NCBI RefSeq assembly: GCF_030532715.1
Contig: NZ_JAUNKO010000007.1
Coordinates: 1-64,000, forward strand
Direction of reading: 5' to 3'
Source: Corynebacterium sp.
GTDB taxonomy: Bacteria > Actinomycetota > Actinomycetes > Mycobacteriales > Mycobacteriaceae
DNA: 64,000 nt
Positions 25,900 to 35,322 of this stretch are shown here, one piece after another. Position numbers and translations under genes: made by a program. The notes under the pieces were generated by a model that did not search any database, was not told where the DNA came from, and worked only from the letters and a program-made list of their open reading frames with translations. The first letter of the stretch is position 1; every line of letters begins with the position of its first letter.

Positions 25900-28800
25900 T
25901 GGTAGCGGGTATTGCGGTTCAGGCGATCGCCGAGCGGGTTCGAGAGATACTCTCGGGGGTTTCCGGGGTGGAGTTGAATGAACAAGACTTTGTGCTTAAA
26001 AACTCGATTCCGCATTCGGTGACTTTGTTGCATTGTTTCCTCGGGATAGAAGATGAGTTCAATATTCAGTTGCCTGTTGAAGATATTCGGTATGACTATC
26101 GGTTTTCCGAGCTCGTTGAGTTAGTTCGTGCCGCTGTCGGAGCAAATATCAACTTTGCTAAAGATCACTCTAGGGGGCACGATGTCCAGTCGCTCCATAC
26201 TTGGGCCGACCAGATTCCTTTGAATCAGATTCAATTGGCGTATCTGTTTGGGGCAAGTACAGACTTTGAGCTCGGCGGTACGGCCACATACATGTATGTT
26301 GAGGCGGAGTACGCCGTGTCGAAAGAGCGGCTTGCGGACTGCCTGAACTCCTTGGTAGCCCGGCACTCGGCGTTTCATTACGTGCCGGATCTAGAGTCCG
26401 GAATGCTCGTGCGCGCAGATTTGCCACAAGTAAACGTTGAGATTCGTGACGCAATTTCTGATGCTGATTTGCGGGAGGAACTCAAGGGTAAAGCATCCCG
26501 TTCGTTTGTTGAAGAGCCTGGGACAATGCTCGTAGTCGCTGGCGAAACGGGCACTAAACTGTTTGCGTACTTCAATATGGTCGGTTTTGATGCCGGATCA
26601 ATTTACGTATTTTCACACGAGCTGGATCGGTTGATTGCTGGGGAGACGCTGCCTCCCGCGTTACAGTGCGCTGAGGCGGCTGCGGTAGTAACTGCTAAAA
26701 AGCAACGATTTGATGCTGATGAGGATTGGCAGTACTGGAAGCACAAGTTAGACAACTTCCCCCTGCGGCCATCCTCGCTCGTTCCCCTGTTTGGCGATCA
26801 GGCACCGTCAATGCGGAGAGTTAGCCACCAGTGTTCTGTGGAACTGGTGAATACGCTTCACCAAGTAGCGAGCGCATTAGAATGCAGTGTTTCTGCGTTA
26901 CTTCTCGGTGTGCACACCAGTGTGGTGAGCCGATGGTTGAATCAGCCCGAATTTCCTTGGAACGTCACGGTAACTGATCGCGTGTTCTTGCCAAATCAAC
27001 CGTGCTTAGGTGATTTCACGACTTCCTTGCTGATTGCCGGGCGTAGTGCAGCGGGCGCTAGTCTCGCCCAGACGGTGTTGGCGATCAGCGATGATCTTCG
27101 TGAAGGTTTACAGCACCGAGGGGTAAGCGGGGTGGAAGCATTGCAGTGGTTGCAGGACCCCGCTGAACGACGCCTTGCGCGTTGCCCTCTTGTGTTCACC
27201 AGCTATCTCGGGGGAACCCAACATAGTTCCCCTCAAGTAACGTACGTTGCGTCGCGGACTGCGCAAGTAGCTCTCGACGTCCAAGTCATGCCGAATGGCG
27301 ACGGTATGGTGTTGTCTTGGGACGTGGCAGAAGAGTATTTCCCGGCCTACCAAAGAATGTTTGCGCTGGTCTTACAGCAATTGGAAGCGCTGGGTAACTG
27401 TCCTATTGATGCCATATCGGTGCCAGCGGTGGACCCCCATGCTTGTCAACATGATCGTGAGTACAACGCAACGACGCGGGATTACCCTGATGTAACCCTG
27501 GTGGATTTGGTGCGCAGCACCGTGGAACGAACCCCCGATGCGATAGCGCTGATTGATGTGTCTGCCGCTGGAGAAACAGTAACGTATGGCCAGTTATGGC
27601 AAGCTGCTGGCTGTATTGCGCGGGAACTCGAGCAACACGGTATGCGTGTTGGTGACCGTGTTGTGGTGCGCTATACCCGGACCATCCAAGACATACTCAA
27701 CGTACTTGGCGTCGTTCGTGCTGGTGGCACATACATTCCAGTTGACAGTCAATGGCCGGAGGCGCGGCGGCAACAAATAATGGCGCAGGCCGCGGCGTTT
27801 GCTGAGCTTTTCGGTACAAGTGTCATGTATACCGGCGCGCAGGAACGTGGCAACGATGATCTGTATCAGCGTGATGTCCAGTCGCGAGACCTCGCCTATA
27901 TCATTTTCACCTCCGGGACAACGGGTCGGCCGAAAGGCGTGGAAACCAGCCACCGAGCGGTGGTGAACACTATCCAAAGTTTGATACAAGATTTGCAGCT
28001 CACCTCTAGGCATGTGTTCCTTGGGCTTTCGGCGTTGAGCTTTGACTTGTCAGTATTCGACGTGTTTGCTGCATTCGCGGTGGGCGGTCAATTGGCCATC
28101 ATTCACGATAACCGTGATGTTGACGAGATCATCGCGTGCCTCAAGCACGTTGATGCTCCAGGCAAAAAGATCGTTTGGAATTCAGCACCAGCGTTGTTGG
28201 AGTTGCTCTTGCTGCGTCTCCGGCCAACAACGGTGATTCACGGTGTGCGCGTAGTGATGCTTAGCGGGGATCGAATCGGAACAAACGCTGTGCGTAATGC
28301 GCGAAAACACTTCCCCGAGGCACGCTTTTTGAGCCTCGGGGGCGCGACGGAGGCTGCCATCTGGTCAATATCCATGGATATCGGCGATGATTCTTTGGAC
28401 GATGAAACACCCTATGGTTTCGCAATGCCTAACCAAAGCATGCATGTACTTGGCTACGATCGCCAACCTGCCCCGATCGGCGTTGTCGGCGACATATATA
28501 TCGGCGGTGTAGGTTTAGCGGACCGTTATTGCGCAGCACCGGATCTCACGCACGCTGCCTTTCCCACCATCGATGGTCAGCGGCGATATCGCACGGGGGA
28601 TCGTGGCTACGTGTCGGAGTTTGGTTACATTTGCTTCGCTGGGCGTGAGGACAATCAAGTGAAAATCCAGGGTTTTCGGGTTGAACTCGATGAGATTCCA
28701 CAAGCTGCCAAGGCTGCCCTCGTGGCGCGGGATTGCATTGCCATGGCGATAACTCGGCGCAGTGGCCAAACTATGCTTGCTGCTGCATATGTGCCGCGTA

Positions 28801-31800
28801 CAGACGAAATCGGTGATGTGGAATTCCAACGGGCGTTGTCACGGCAGCTGCCGCGGTACATGGTTCCATCGTTGCTTGTGCGCTTTGATGAGTTGCCAAC
28901 CACGGCGAATGGCAAACTCGATTATCCGGAGATACGTCGCCAATGTGAAGCATCGTTGCAAGCGCCCTCACAAGGAGAAGCGGCGCCAAGTTTTGACGCT
29001 CAAGAGCTAGCGGTTGCACGCATCTGGGCAACAGTGTTGGGAGTGCCGATAGGTGCGCTCGATCCGGATAGCACGTTTTTTGAAGCAGGTGGGGATTCGC
29101 TGAAGTTTCAAGAGATGCTCGTGCGACTTCGTCAGGAGTTGGGTTTTGGCGCTTCGTTTCGTGATTTGATTCTTCATCCCACGATTGCGCACATCACCCA
29201 GTTGTTGGGAGGACCGCGGGAGCACGAGTTGACCGATACTTCCCAAGTGGTCTCGCCGCTAGAAGTGCAGGACTACGGGGAGGATCCGCATGCCCCGTTC
29301 CCGTTGACTGATATGCAAATGGCCTACTTTATTGGTCGTGGTGAGGGCTTTGCACTTGGTGGTGTCAGCGAGCACTACTATGTGGAAACCCTCGCGCATG
29401 TGGATCTCCGGCGCCTTGAGGGTGCGTTAAACAAGCTGATTGCTCGGCACGGCATGCTTCGTGCGGTGGTGCTTGCAGATGCAACGCAACGGGTATTGCC
29501 TACGGTGCCGTATTACCGCATCAATGTCACTGATTTGCGGGCGGTGGATAACGAATCACAGGAGGCTGAGCTGCACGAACTCCGCGACAAGCTGAGCCAC
29601 CAACTTTTTGATGTGCACACGTGGCCCCTGTTTACGTTGGTGGCCGCGCGGCTTGCGGAGAACACGTATCGGCTGTTTTTCAGCGTAGATATGATTATCG
29701 GCGATGGCATGAGCCAACGATTGTTTATTCAGGAACTCAATGCGTTGTATGAGGGCGCTGAACTCGGTGAATTGCAGGCATCGTTTCGGGATTATGTTCT
29801 TGCTGATACACGCCGTCGAGCGCACGGGTGGATTGGCGATATCGAAATCCTGGATATTGCGCAAGAGCTTGAGCTGTACCCGGCTGGAAACTATTTGCCG
29901 CACTTGCAAGCAGCGGCTGAGGTGCAGCGCGTACGTATGCAGCGGGTTTCGGATTCGCTGGATGCTGCGACGGTGGCTGGCTTGCGGAGGGGTGCCGCGA
30001 AGCTTGGCGTTTCGGTGAACACGCTATTTTTGGGGGCCTACATGGCGGTGCTGGGTTTGTGGGCTACTACCGAACGCGTTGGTGTGAACGTGACTACCTT
30101 TAATCGGCGTGTCGAGGTTGGGGAACATCGCGGTGTGTTTGGGGATTTCACGGGTTTGGTGTTGCTTTCCGCGGATGCGCGCGCGGCGCAGCGGCCGGAC
30201 GAGTTCCTGCCGCATTTACATAATCTGATGCTGAAGCATCTTGCGGCTGATTACGCCGGCGTTAAGGCAGTGACGTCGTTGGCTGCTTCCGCCGGGTTGG
30301 TAGGGGATGCGGTGGCGCCTTTTGTGTTTACTTCGCTGTTGTTTGATGCTGGGCGTGACGGGGGTGGTGCCGCAGAAACTACAGCGGAGAACGCGCTTGG
30401 CGAGGTGGTGTTTGCGATTTCTCAGACGCCCCAAGTGCTCATTGATAATCAACTGTTACAGCGGGGCGATGACATCAGTGTCGCTTGGGATTACGTGGCT
30501 GATGTGTTTCCTCCTGGCATGGTTGAGGCGATGTTCGCACGCTACATCGTGTGCGTGCGGGCATTGGCGTCGACCGTACCCGGGCAGTACCCGCCAATCG
30601 AGCCGACGCTCGCGGTGCAATTGGGCAAGTATGGGGGCGCTTCGTCTGCGTATCGACGCCCCGCCTCGCCCCGCTCAACTACACCACCCACCCTTGCTGC
30701 CGCGGACGGCACAATGTTGCGGGAGATTGTGGAACTTTCGTCGTCGCGTTGTGGTCCGGGGAAGCGTGTGCCGTCGGATTCGAATCTGCTGGAGCAGGGG
30801 CTGGATTCCTTGGGATTTGTGCAATTGATTCGGGACGTAGAGCAGCGATACTGCGTGCAATTGCCACTGGCGGCCGCGTTGGCGCGGCCAACAGCTGCGC
30901 ATATCGCCGAATTGGTGGGTTCGGCGCGCCGTGAAAACGGTGGTGCGCGGCACCATTACGGCATGCAATTGTTGCGGCGACGGTACGTTGACAGCGGCAA
31001 AACAGACCATTATGTGGTCTGTATTCATGGTGGTTTCGGGTCTATTGACGTTTATAGTGAGCTTGCGCTGCACGCACCGGAAGATGCTGAGGTGTGGGGT
31101 TTGCCGTATCCCGGGCTGAGCCACAATTTTCCGCAAGAGGTGGAATTGCGGCACTTGGCCGCCGAATATGCCGAGTTGATTCGCCAAGAGCTCCCGACCA
31201 GCGCCAATGTAACGCTCATTGGCTGGAGCCTGGGGGGCTCGATAGCTCATGAGCTGGCCGGACTTTTGCGTGACGAGTTCGACCTTGTTGTAGCGTTGCT
31301 TGATTCCCTTGCCCCAGGCATCCAAGTGGAAACTGCGTTGGATTCTGCGGAGGACGGGAGGACTCTCGTTGCACGTGTTGCCTCACGATTAGGCATTGCC
31401 TCGCCACACACCGACTCTCCATCAGCTGATTGGTGGGATGAGCTTGTAGAAAATTGTCAGGCCGTGGGGAAAGAAGCAGAGCTGGTGTACGAGATAGCCA
31501 GGGAGATTTCTCCCTCGTTGGTTGCTGATCTGGGGCTCGCGGGGCAAGCCGTAACTGTCCGTGAATTCAATGCGCTGCGGAGCCTTTTGGCTGCTCGAAA
31601 TCGGTTTGTACCAGCAGCACACGTTGATAGCGCAATCCTTGTTATCCCCCAAGACGGTGAAGCTCGCGAAGACGAAGGCTGGACGCAATATATCAGGACG
31701 GTGCAGACCGTTGAGTGTGAAGGCAACCACTATTCCATGTTGTTGGGCGACGGTGCGAAGGCAACTGCGAACATCATTTGGGGATTAGGGGAGGGGAGTG

Positions 31801-31808
31801 TGCAGTGA
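25899..31808 (+). CDS. Nonribosomal peptide synthetase, carrier-Cy-A(Cys)-PCP-Cy-PCP-TE
   Basis: A 1969-residue assembly line. Domains: N-terminal carrier (Ser40 in PHSV); cyclisation domain Cy1 (about 100-510), whose usual DxxxxDxxS motif reads NMVGFDAGS (Asn226, Asp231, Ser234); adenylation domain (about 527-1010; YIIFTSGTTGRPKG near 665, NGKLDYP near 1003); PCP1 (Ser1067 in GGDSL); Cy2 (about 1130-1530) with intact DMIIGDGMS (Asp1264, Asp1269, Ser1272); PCP2 (Ser1637 in GLDSL); thioesterase (about 1650-1969; Ser1777 in GWSLGG). The specificity positions I can place read D, L, F, N, M, S, L, I, W, K, very close to the cysteine code of yersiniabactin and pyochelin enzymes. A single A domain must load both PCPs, as in HMWP2. 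The expected product is an acyl-capped thiazoline-thiazoline acid. Confidence 0.93.
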   Translation: MVAGIAVQAIAERVREILSGVSGVELNEQDFVLKNSIPHSVTLLHCFLGIEDEFNIQLPVEDIRYDYRFSELVELVRAAVGANINFAKDHSRGHDVQSLHTWADQIPLNQIQLAYLFGASTDFELGGTATYMYVEAEYAVSKERLADCLNSLVARHSAFHYVPDLESGMLVRADLPQVNVEIRDAISDADLREELKGKASRSFVEEPGTMLVVAGETGTKLFAYFNMVGFDAGSIYVFSHELDRLIAGETLPPALQCAEAAAVVTAKKQRFDADEDWQYWKHKLDNFPLRPSSLVPLFGDQAPSMRRVSHQCSVELVNTLHQVASALECSVSALLLGVHTSVVSRWLNQPEFPWNVTVTDRVFLPNQPCLGDFTTSLLIAGRSAAGASLAQTVLAISDDLREGLQHRGVSGVEALQWLQDPAERRLARCPLVFTSYLGGTQHSSPQVTYVASRTAQVALDVQVMPNGDGMVLSWDVAEEYFPAYQRMFALVLQQLEALGNCPIDAISVPAVDPHACQHDREYNATTRDYPDVTLVDLVRSTVERTPDAIALIDVSAAGETVTYGQLWQAAGCIARELEQHGMRVGDRVVVRYTRTIQDILNVLGVVRAGGTYIPVDSQWPEARRQQIMAQAAAFAELFGTSVMYTGAQERGNDDLYQRDVQSRDLAYIIFTSGTTGRPKGVETSHRAVVNTIQSLIQDLQLTSRHVFLGLSALSFDLSVFDVFAAFAVGGQLAIIHDNRDVDEIIACLKHVDAPGKKIVWNSAPALLELLLLRLRPTTVIHGVRVVMLSGDRIGTNAVRNARKHFPEARFLSLGGATEAAIWSISMDIGDDSLDDETPYGFAMPNQSMHVLGYDRQPAPIGVVGDIYIGGVGLADRYCAAPDLTHAAFPTIDGQRRYRTGDRGYVSEFGYICFAGREDNQVKIQGFRVELDEIPQAAKAALVARDCIAMAITRRSGQTMLAAAYVPRTDEIGDVEFQRALSRQLPRYMVPSLLVRFDELPTTANGKLDYPEIRRQCEASLQAPSQGEAAPSFDAQELAVARIWATVLGVPIGALDPDSTFFEAGGDSLKFQEMLVRLRQELGFGASFRDLILHPTIAHITQLLGGPREHELTDTSQVVSPLEVQDYGEDPHAPFPLTDMQMAYFIGRGEGFALGGVSEHYYVETLAHVDLRRLEGALNKLIARHGMLRAVVLADATQRVLPTVPYYRINVTDLRAVDNESQEAELHELRDKLSHQLFDVHTWPLFTLVAARLAENTYRLFFSVDMIIGDGMSQRLFIQELNALYEGAELGELQASFRDYVLADTRRRAHGWIGDIEILDIAQELELYPAGNYLPHLQAAAEVQRVRMQRVSDSLDAATVAGLRRGAAKLGVSVNTLFLGAYMAVLGLWATTERVGVNVTTFNRRVEVGEHRGVFGDFTGLVLLSADARAAQRPDEFLPHLHNLMLKHLAADYAGVKAVTSLAASAGLVGDAVAPFVFTSLLFDAGRDGGGAAETTAENALGEVVFAISQTPQVLIDNQLLQRGDDISVAWDYVADVFPPGMVEAMFARYIVCVRALASTVPGQYPPIEPTLAVQLGKYGGASSAYRRPASPRSTTPPTLAAADGTMLREIVELSSSRCGPGKRVPSDSNLLEQGLDSLGFVQLIRDVEQRYCVQLPLAAALARPTAAHIAELVGSARRENGGARHHYGMQLLRRRYVDSGKTDHYVVCIHGGFGSIDVYSELALHAPEDAEVWGLPYPGLSHNFPQEVELRHLAAEYAELIRQELPTSANVTLIGWSLGGSIAHELAGLLRDEFDLVVALLDSLAPGIQVETALDSAEDGRTLVARVASRLGIASPHTDSPSADWWDELVENCQAVGKEAELVYEIAREISPSLVADLGLAGQAVTVREFNALRSLLAARNRFVPAAHVDSAILVIPQDGEAREDEGWTQYIRTVQTVECEGNHYSMLLGDGAKATANIIWGLGEGSVQ

Positions 31809-32860
31809 GCGCAGTACAAGGCCCCCGCATCTTAGTAGTCGGTGGAACTGGAGTCACAGGCAGGAAAGTGGCGCAATACCTTGTCCAGTACCTCCAGCAA
31901 CCGGGGCGCGTTGATGTGACATCGAGGCGACCGAAGAAACTAGCCAATCATCGGGTATTCAACCCAGCAAATCGCGCGGCAAGTATCGCAACCCTTGCCG
32001 AATATGATGTGGCAATCATTTGCGCAGGTCCCTTTGAACAACTTGGTGCCGCCATCCACGAACTATGTATCGAAGCTGGAACAAGTTGCGTTGATGTGAA
32101 TGATGCAATCGATGCGGCGCGGGATATTGCGCGGCTTGACGAGTCCGCGGCGTCGAGAAGCGTACGCGTTATTACAGGGTGCGGTTTCAATCCGGGAATT
32201 TCCACGGCAATGCTCTGCCGGTGGCGCGGGCACGACGTGGTAGAAGTGCGAGAATGCTTGCGTAGTGAGTCTGGGGAAGCCGGAGCCACCGCGCTACACT
32301 CCCTGCTGATGACGCTGGCAACCGAGCGCCGCTGCCTAACCAACGGTGCGGAATCGCTTCAACGGCAGCCAGTGATTGAAGCCGGTGCCGTGAGCTATGA
32401 AAGCCCCGACATTGATGGCGTACGGCGCATCTGGCCAGCCGTGCAGGAATTCCGATACCAAGTGCAATTTTCCGGCTTGCCCGAACGTAGCATGCGCACC
32501 TTGAGCTCCCGAAAAATCTATAAACAACCCGTGGTGCAACGAGGGCTTGCGAAGCTGCTGGCCGCGGTGGCGCGAAGGCGAGCGGCGAACGTCGCGGAAC
32601 CCCCAGCTTCGACCCTTGAAGTCGTAGCTCGCGATCAAGCCGGGAACACATATATCCAGCGGCTTCAAGGCGCAGGTTCGTACGATTTGACTGCGTTCGC
32701 GGCCGCGCAATGCGCCTTGTGGATGCTGCGGCATCGAGCAACGCTCCAAGGCGGGGTACACACCATCGACTGCGTGAATGGCCTGGGAGATTTTCTCCTT
32801 TTTCAATTACAACAGTGCGCCATGGCAACCATTGACCAATACGAACAAGAGGACATGTGA
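31805..32860 (+). CDS. Saccharopine-dehydrogenase-family reductase of the NRPS cluster
   Basis: The 351-residue protein starts with an NAD(P)-binding Rossmann motif (ILVVGGTGVTG, about residues 9-19), followed by VDVTSRR, AIICAGPF and TGCGFNPGIS, the pattern of saccharopine dehydrogenase-like oxidoreductases. In pyochelin and yersiniabactin pathways a reductase (PchG, YbtU) converts one thiazoline to thiazolidine; this enzyme is in the right place but belongs to a different fold family. Its role as imine reductase is inferred. The GTG start at 31805 overlaps the NRPS stop (GTGA) with a GGAGGGGAG site upstream. The open frame from 31778 would overlap the NRPS needlessly. Confidence 0.75.
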   Translation: MSAVQGPRILVVGGTGVTGRKVAQYLVQYLQQPGRVDVTSRRPKKLANHRVFNPANRAASIATLAEYDVAIICAGPFEQLGAAIHELCIEAGTSCVDVNDAIDAARDIARLDESAASRSVRVITGCGFNPGISTAMLCRWRGHDVVEVRECLRSESGEAGATALHSLLMTLATERRCLTNGAESLQRQPVIEAGAVSYESPDIDGVRRIWPAVQEFRYQVQFSGLPERSMRTLSSRKIYKQPVVQRGLAKLLAAVARRRAANVAEPPASTLEVVARDQAGNTYIQRLQGAGSYDLTAFAAAQCALWMLRHRATLQGGVHTIDCVNGLGDFLLFQLQQCAMATIDQYEQEDM

Positions 32861-33822
32861 TGGCAAATCCGATTACGGTGACAGACTTGCATAAAACCTA
32901 TAAGGCGGCGTCGAAAAGCGTTGCAGCCAAACACGTGCTTCGTGGGCTGTCGTTTACGATTGACCGGCCCGGGGTGTTTACATTCCTAGGACATAACGGA
33001 GCCGGGAAAACCACGCTCATAAAGATCCTCTCCACGCTGCTTTCGGGCGACAGCGGGGACGCAAACATTTGCGGATTCGATGTGGCGAAACAACCTGGGC
33101 ACGTCCGCGAAATCATCGCAATGACGGGGCAGTACGCCGCAGTAGACGAACAACTGACCGGTAGGGAAAACATCGAGTTTTTCGGTCGGTTGCGTGGTTT
33201 GCGGAAAGCGGATGCCGCGGCCCGCGCGACCGAGCTGCTCGAAAAATTCGAATTGGCGCACGCGGGGGATCAGCCTGTGAATTCCTATTCGGGTGGGATG
33301 AGACGCCGATTAGATATTTCCGTTTCGTTGGTTACACCACCAAAGGTTTTGTTTTTGGATGAGCCGAGTACGGGGCTTGATCCTGTAAGCCGCAACGAAT
33401 TGTGGGCACTGATCCGGCGATTGACGGACACGGGGATGACGATAATTTTGACTACGCAGTATCTCGAGGAAGCCGACGCGCTTTCAGATCGTATTTTTGT
33501 GCTCAAAGATGGGGTTGTCGCACTCGAGGGGACTCCTAGCGAATTGCGCCACCAATTGGGAGATTCCGTGCTACGGCTGCGTTTCGACGGCGCGCAAGCG
33601 GCATCCGCCGCGCACGAACGTTTGCGCGAGCTGAATGTGGATGCGAGGGTCTCGCCGGAAAATCCGAGCATTGTGGTGGTGTATGCGCGCGAGTCTATGG
33701 CTCCGGAAGTGATTCTCTCTCAACTTGCGGAAGCGGGCCGCAGGCCAACGGAGTTTTCGCTGGCGGCGCCGACACTTGATGAGGTGTTCATTCAGCTGAA
33801 TCGTGCGGAGGCAGGCCAATGA
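32860..33822 (+). CDS. ABC transporter ATPase, DrrA type
   Basis: A 320-residue ATPase with Walker A GHNGAGKTT (about residues 42-50), Q-loop MTGQYAAVDEQLTG, signature YSGGMRRR, Walker B VLFLDEPSTGLDP and TTQYLEEAD after the H-loop region. The C-terminal extension of about 80 residues is typical of daunorubicin-resistance (DrrA) ATPases, which power export of antibiotics, lipids or siderophores. ATG 32860 overlaps the previous stop (TGATG) and has GAGGA 7 nt upstream; the GTG at 32857 is too close to that site. It should work with the two following permeases. Confidence 0.9.
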   Translation: MANPITVTDLHKTYKAASKSVAAKHVLRGLSFTIDRPGVFTFLGHNGAGKTTLIKILSTLLSGDSGDANICGFDVAKQPGHVREIIAMTGQYAAVDEQLTGRENIEFFGRLRGLRKADAAARATELLEKFELAHAGDQPVNSYSGGMRRRLDISVSLVTPPKVLFLDEPSTGLDPVSRNELWALIRRLTDTGMTIILTTQYLEEADALSDRIFVLKDGVVALEGTPSELRHQLGDSVLRLRFDGAQAASAAHERLRELNVDARVSPENPSIVVVYARESMAPEVILSQLAEAGRRPTEFSLAAPTLDEVFIQLNRAEAGQ

Positions 33823-34574
33823 CGCGATCACCTTCAATCGTAGGGGAGACGTTGGTCCACTACCGTCGCGGATTGACGCTGTTGAGCCGCAACAAAGCGT
33901 CACTCGTTTCTGCCTTTGTGGTGCCGTCCTTCTTCTTCCTTTGCCTTTACGGGGTATTCCATCACGCGGCTGAGCAGGCGGGAATGGACTACACCACCAT
34001 TGTGCTTGGTGGGTGTTTATTCCAAGGGGCAATGTTTTCCGCTGCGGCCTCCGCAATGGTGGTTGCCCGCGACATTGACGACGGATTTGTGATGCGTGTG
34101 GCGGCAACGTCCCGCTCACTTTTGCCGTATGCCATGGGGCGCCTTTTGGTGGATTGCACTCGAGCCTTCGCCTCGAGTGTCGTCCTCGTGGTGATTGCAA
34201 TGATGTTGGAATACCGCCCCACCACGGCTGAGCTTGTGGCGGCGATTGGCGTCACCGTTGCTGTTTCGCTGATCCTTGCGCTCCTTGCGGACTCCGTAAT
34301 TTTTATCAGTAAACGGCCGGTCGCCGTGGCAAGTGGAATTCAATCATTCGAAATGCTGGCGCTGCTGTTCTCCACTGCGTTTGTGCCAGCGGATGCCCTC
34401 ACGGGGACCACAAAAACACTGGTCATGTATTCCCCAGTCAGTCCACTTGTGGAGCTCATTCGATATGAGGACATGGCGGCCTCCCGGGTGTGGACGGCAT
34501 GTGCCTATGCAGGTATTGCGTTGCTCGTGGGTATTACCGTGATGGCGTACAGCACGAAGAATAAGGAGTGGTAG
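33819..34574 (+). CDS. ABC-2 type permease, DrrB type (first of two)
   Basis: The 251-residue membrane protein has six hydrophobic helices (about residues 27-47, 60-82, 108-130, 135-158, 170-190 and 225-243) and the ABC-2 loop before helix 6 (VMYSPVSPLVELIR). The start overlaps the stop of the DrrA gene (ATGA). With its ATPase it forms an exporter, in this cluster most likely for the newly made NRPS product. Together with the next gene it would make a heterodimeric membrane domain rather than the usual DrrB homodimer. Confidence 0.85.
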   Translation: MTRSPSIVGETLVHYRRGLTLLSRNKASLVSAFVVPSFFFLCLYGVFHHAAEQAGMDYTTIVLGGCLFQGAMFSAAASAMVVARDIDDGFVMRVAATSRSLLPYAMGRLLVDCTRAFASSVVLVVIAMMLEYRPTTAELVAAIGVTVAVSLILALLADSVIFISKRPVAVASGIQSFEMLALLFSTAFVPADALTGTTKTLVMYSPVSPLVELIRYEDMAASRVWTACAYAGIALLVGITVMAYSTKNKEW

Positions 34575-34578
34575 CACA

Positions 34579-35322
34579 ATGCTAACCGTTACATGGGTTC
34601 ACGCATTGCGGATCCTGCGTACCTGGTTCCGAAATGTAGGTGACATCATCTTCTTATCGGTCGTGCCGGTGGCGCAGTTGTACATCGTCGACACAATTTT
34701 TGGCAACCTCGTTGACCTTTTCACCTCCGCATTTAGCATAGAAAAAGCCACGGTACTCACCGCAGTTTCATGGGCATTCATGCTCGCTACCACGTCTGGA
34801 GGTGCGATCGTAGCAGAACGGCGTAGTGGATTGCATGACAGGTTTTGGGTGCAACCGCAAGGATTCTATCCGGCACTGCTCGGTCGCTGGTTAGCCGAAT
34901 TCGTACGCGCCACGCTTTCCGTAACCATCGTTTGTGTCGCTGCATCCGTGTTTTTGCACGCTGATCTTGTGCACGCGTTTGGCTGGGTGTTTGCTCCGGT
35001 GCTGTTGTTGGTATGCTTCGCATCCTCAGGCATCGCCACGGTCATTGGATTTAGCATTCAAGATGCGCAAGGTGCGGTAACGTTTGTTCCGTTGGTTGTG
35101 GCCGCAATGTTCCTTAATACTGCGATGATGCCCGCCGATTCGTTTGGTTCGGTGTTGCGGCACATTGTTGAATACACTCCAATTTCCGCAGTTGTTCATG
35201 TCCTGTTGGATTCAAACTCGCTGCGCGACTGGGTGTTATTTGCGGCTTGGATTGGTGGTTTTACTTTCCTCGCCCTAGTGCTGATAGCTAAAAGGGGTAG
35301 GGGGCAGCGATGGGAACACTAG
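34579..35322 (+). CDS. ABC-2 type permease, DrrB type (second of two)
   Basis: A 247-residue permease with six predicted helices, a GAIVAERRSGLHDRFWVQP segment typical of the cytoplasmic loop of DrrB/ABC-2 proteins, and the pre-helix-6 loop EYTPISAVVHVLLD. It starts 4 bp after the first permease, with AAGGAG upstream, and its end overlaps the methyltransferase gene by 13 bp. It probably pairs with the preceding permease and the DrrA ATPase. Confidence 0.85.
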   Translation: MLTVTWVHALRILRTWFRNVGDIIFLSVVPVAQLYIVDTIFGNLVDLFTSAFSIEKATVLTAVSWAFMLATTSGGAIVAERRSGLHDRFWVQPQGFYPALLGRWLAEFVRATLSVTIVCVAASVFLHADLVHAFGWVFAPVLLLVCFASSGIATVIGFSIQDAQGAVTFVPLVVAAMFLNTAMMPADSFGSVLRHIVEYTPISAVVHVLLDSNSLRDWVLFAAWIGGFTFLALVLIAKRGRGQRWEH

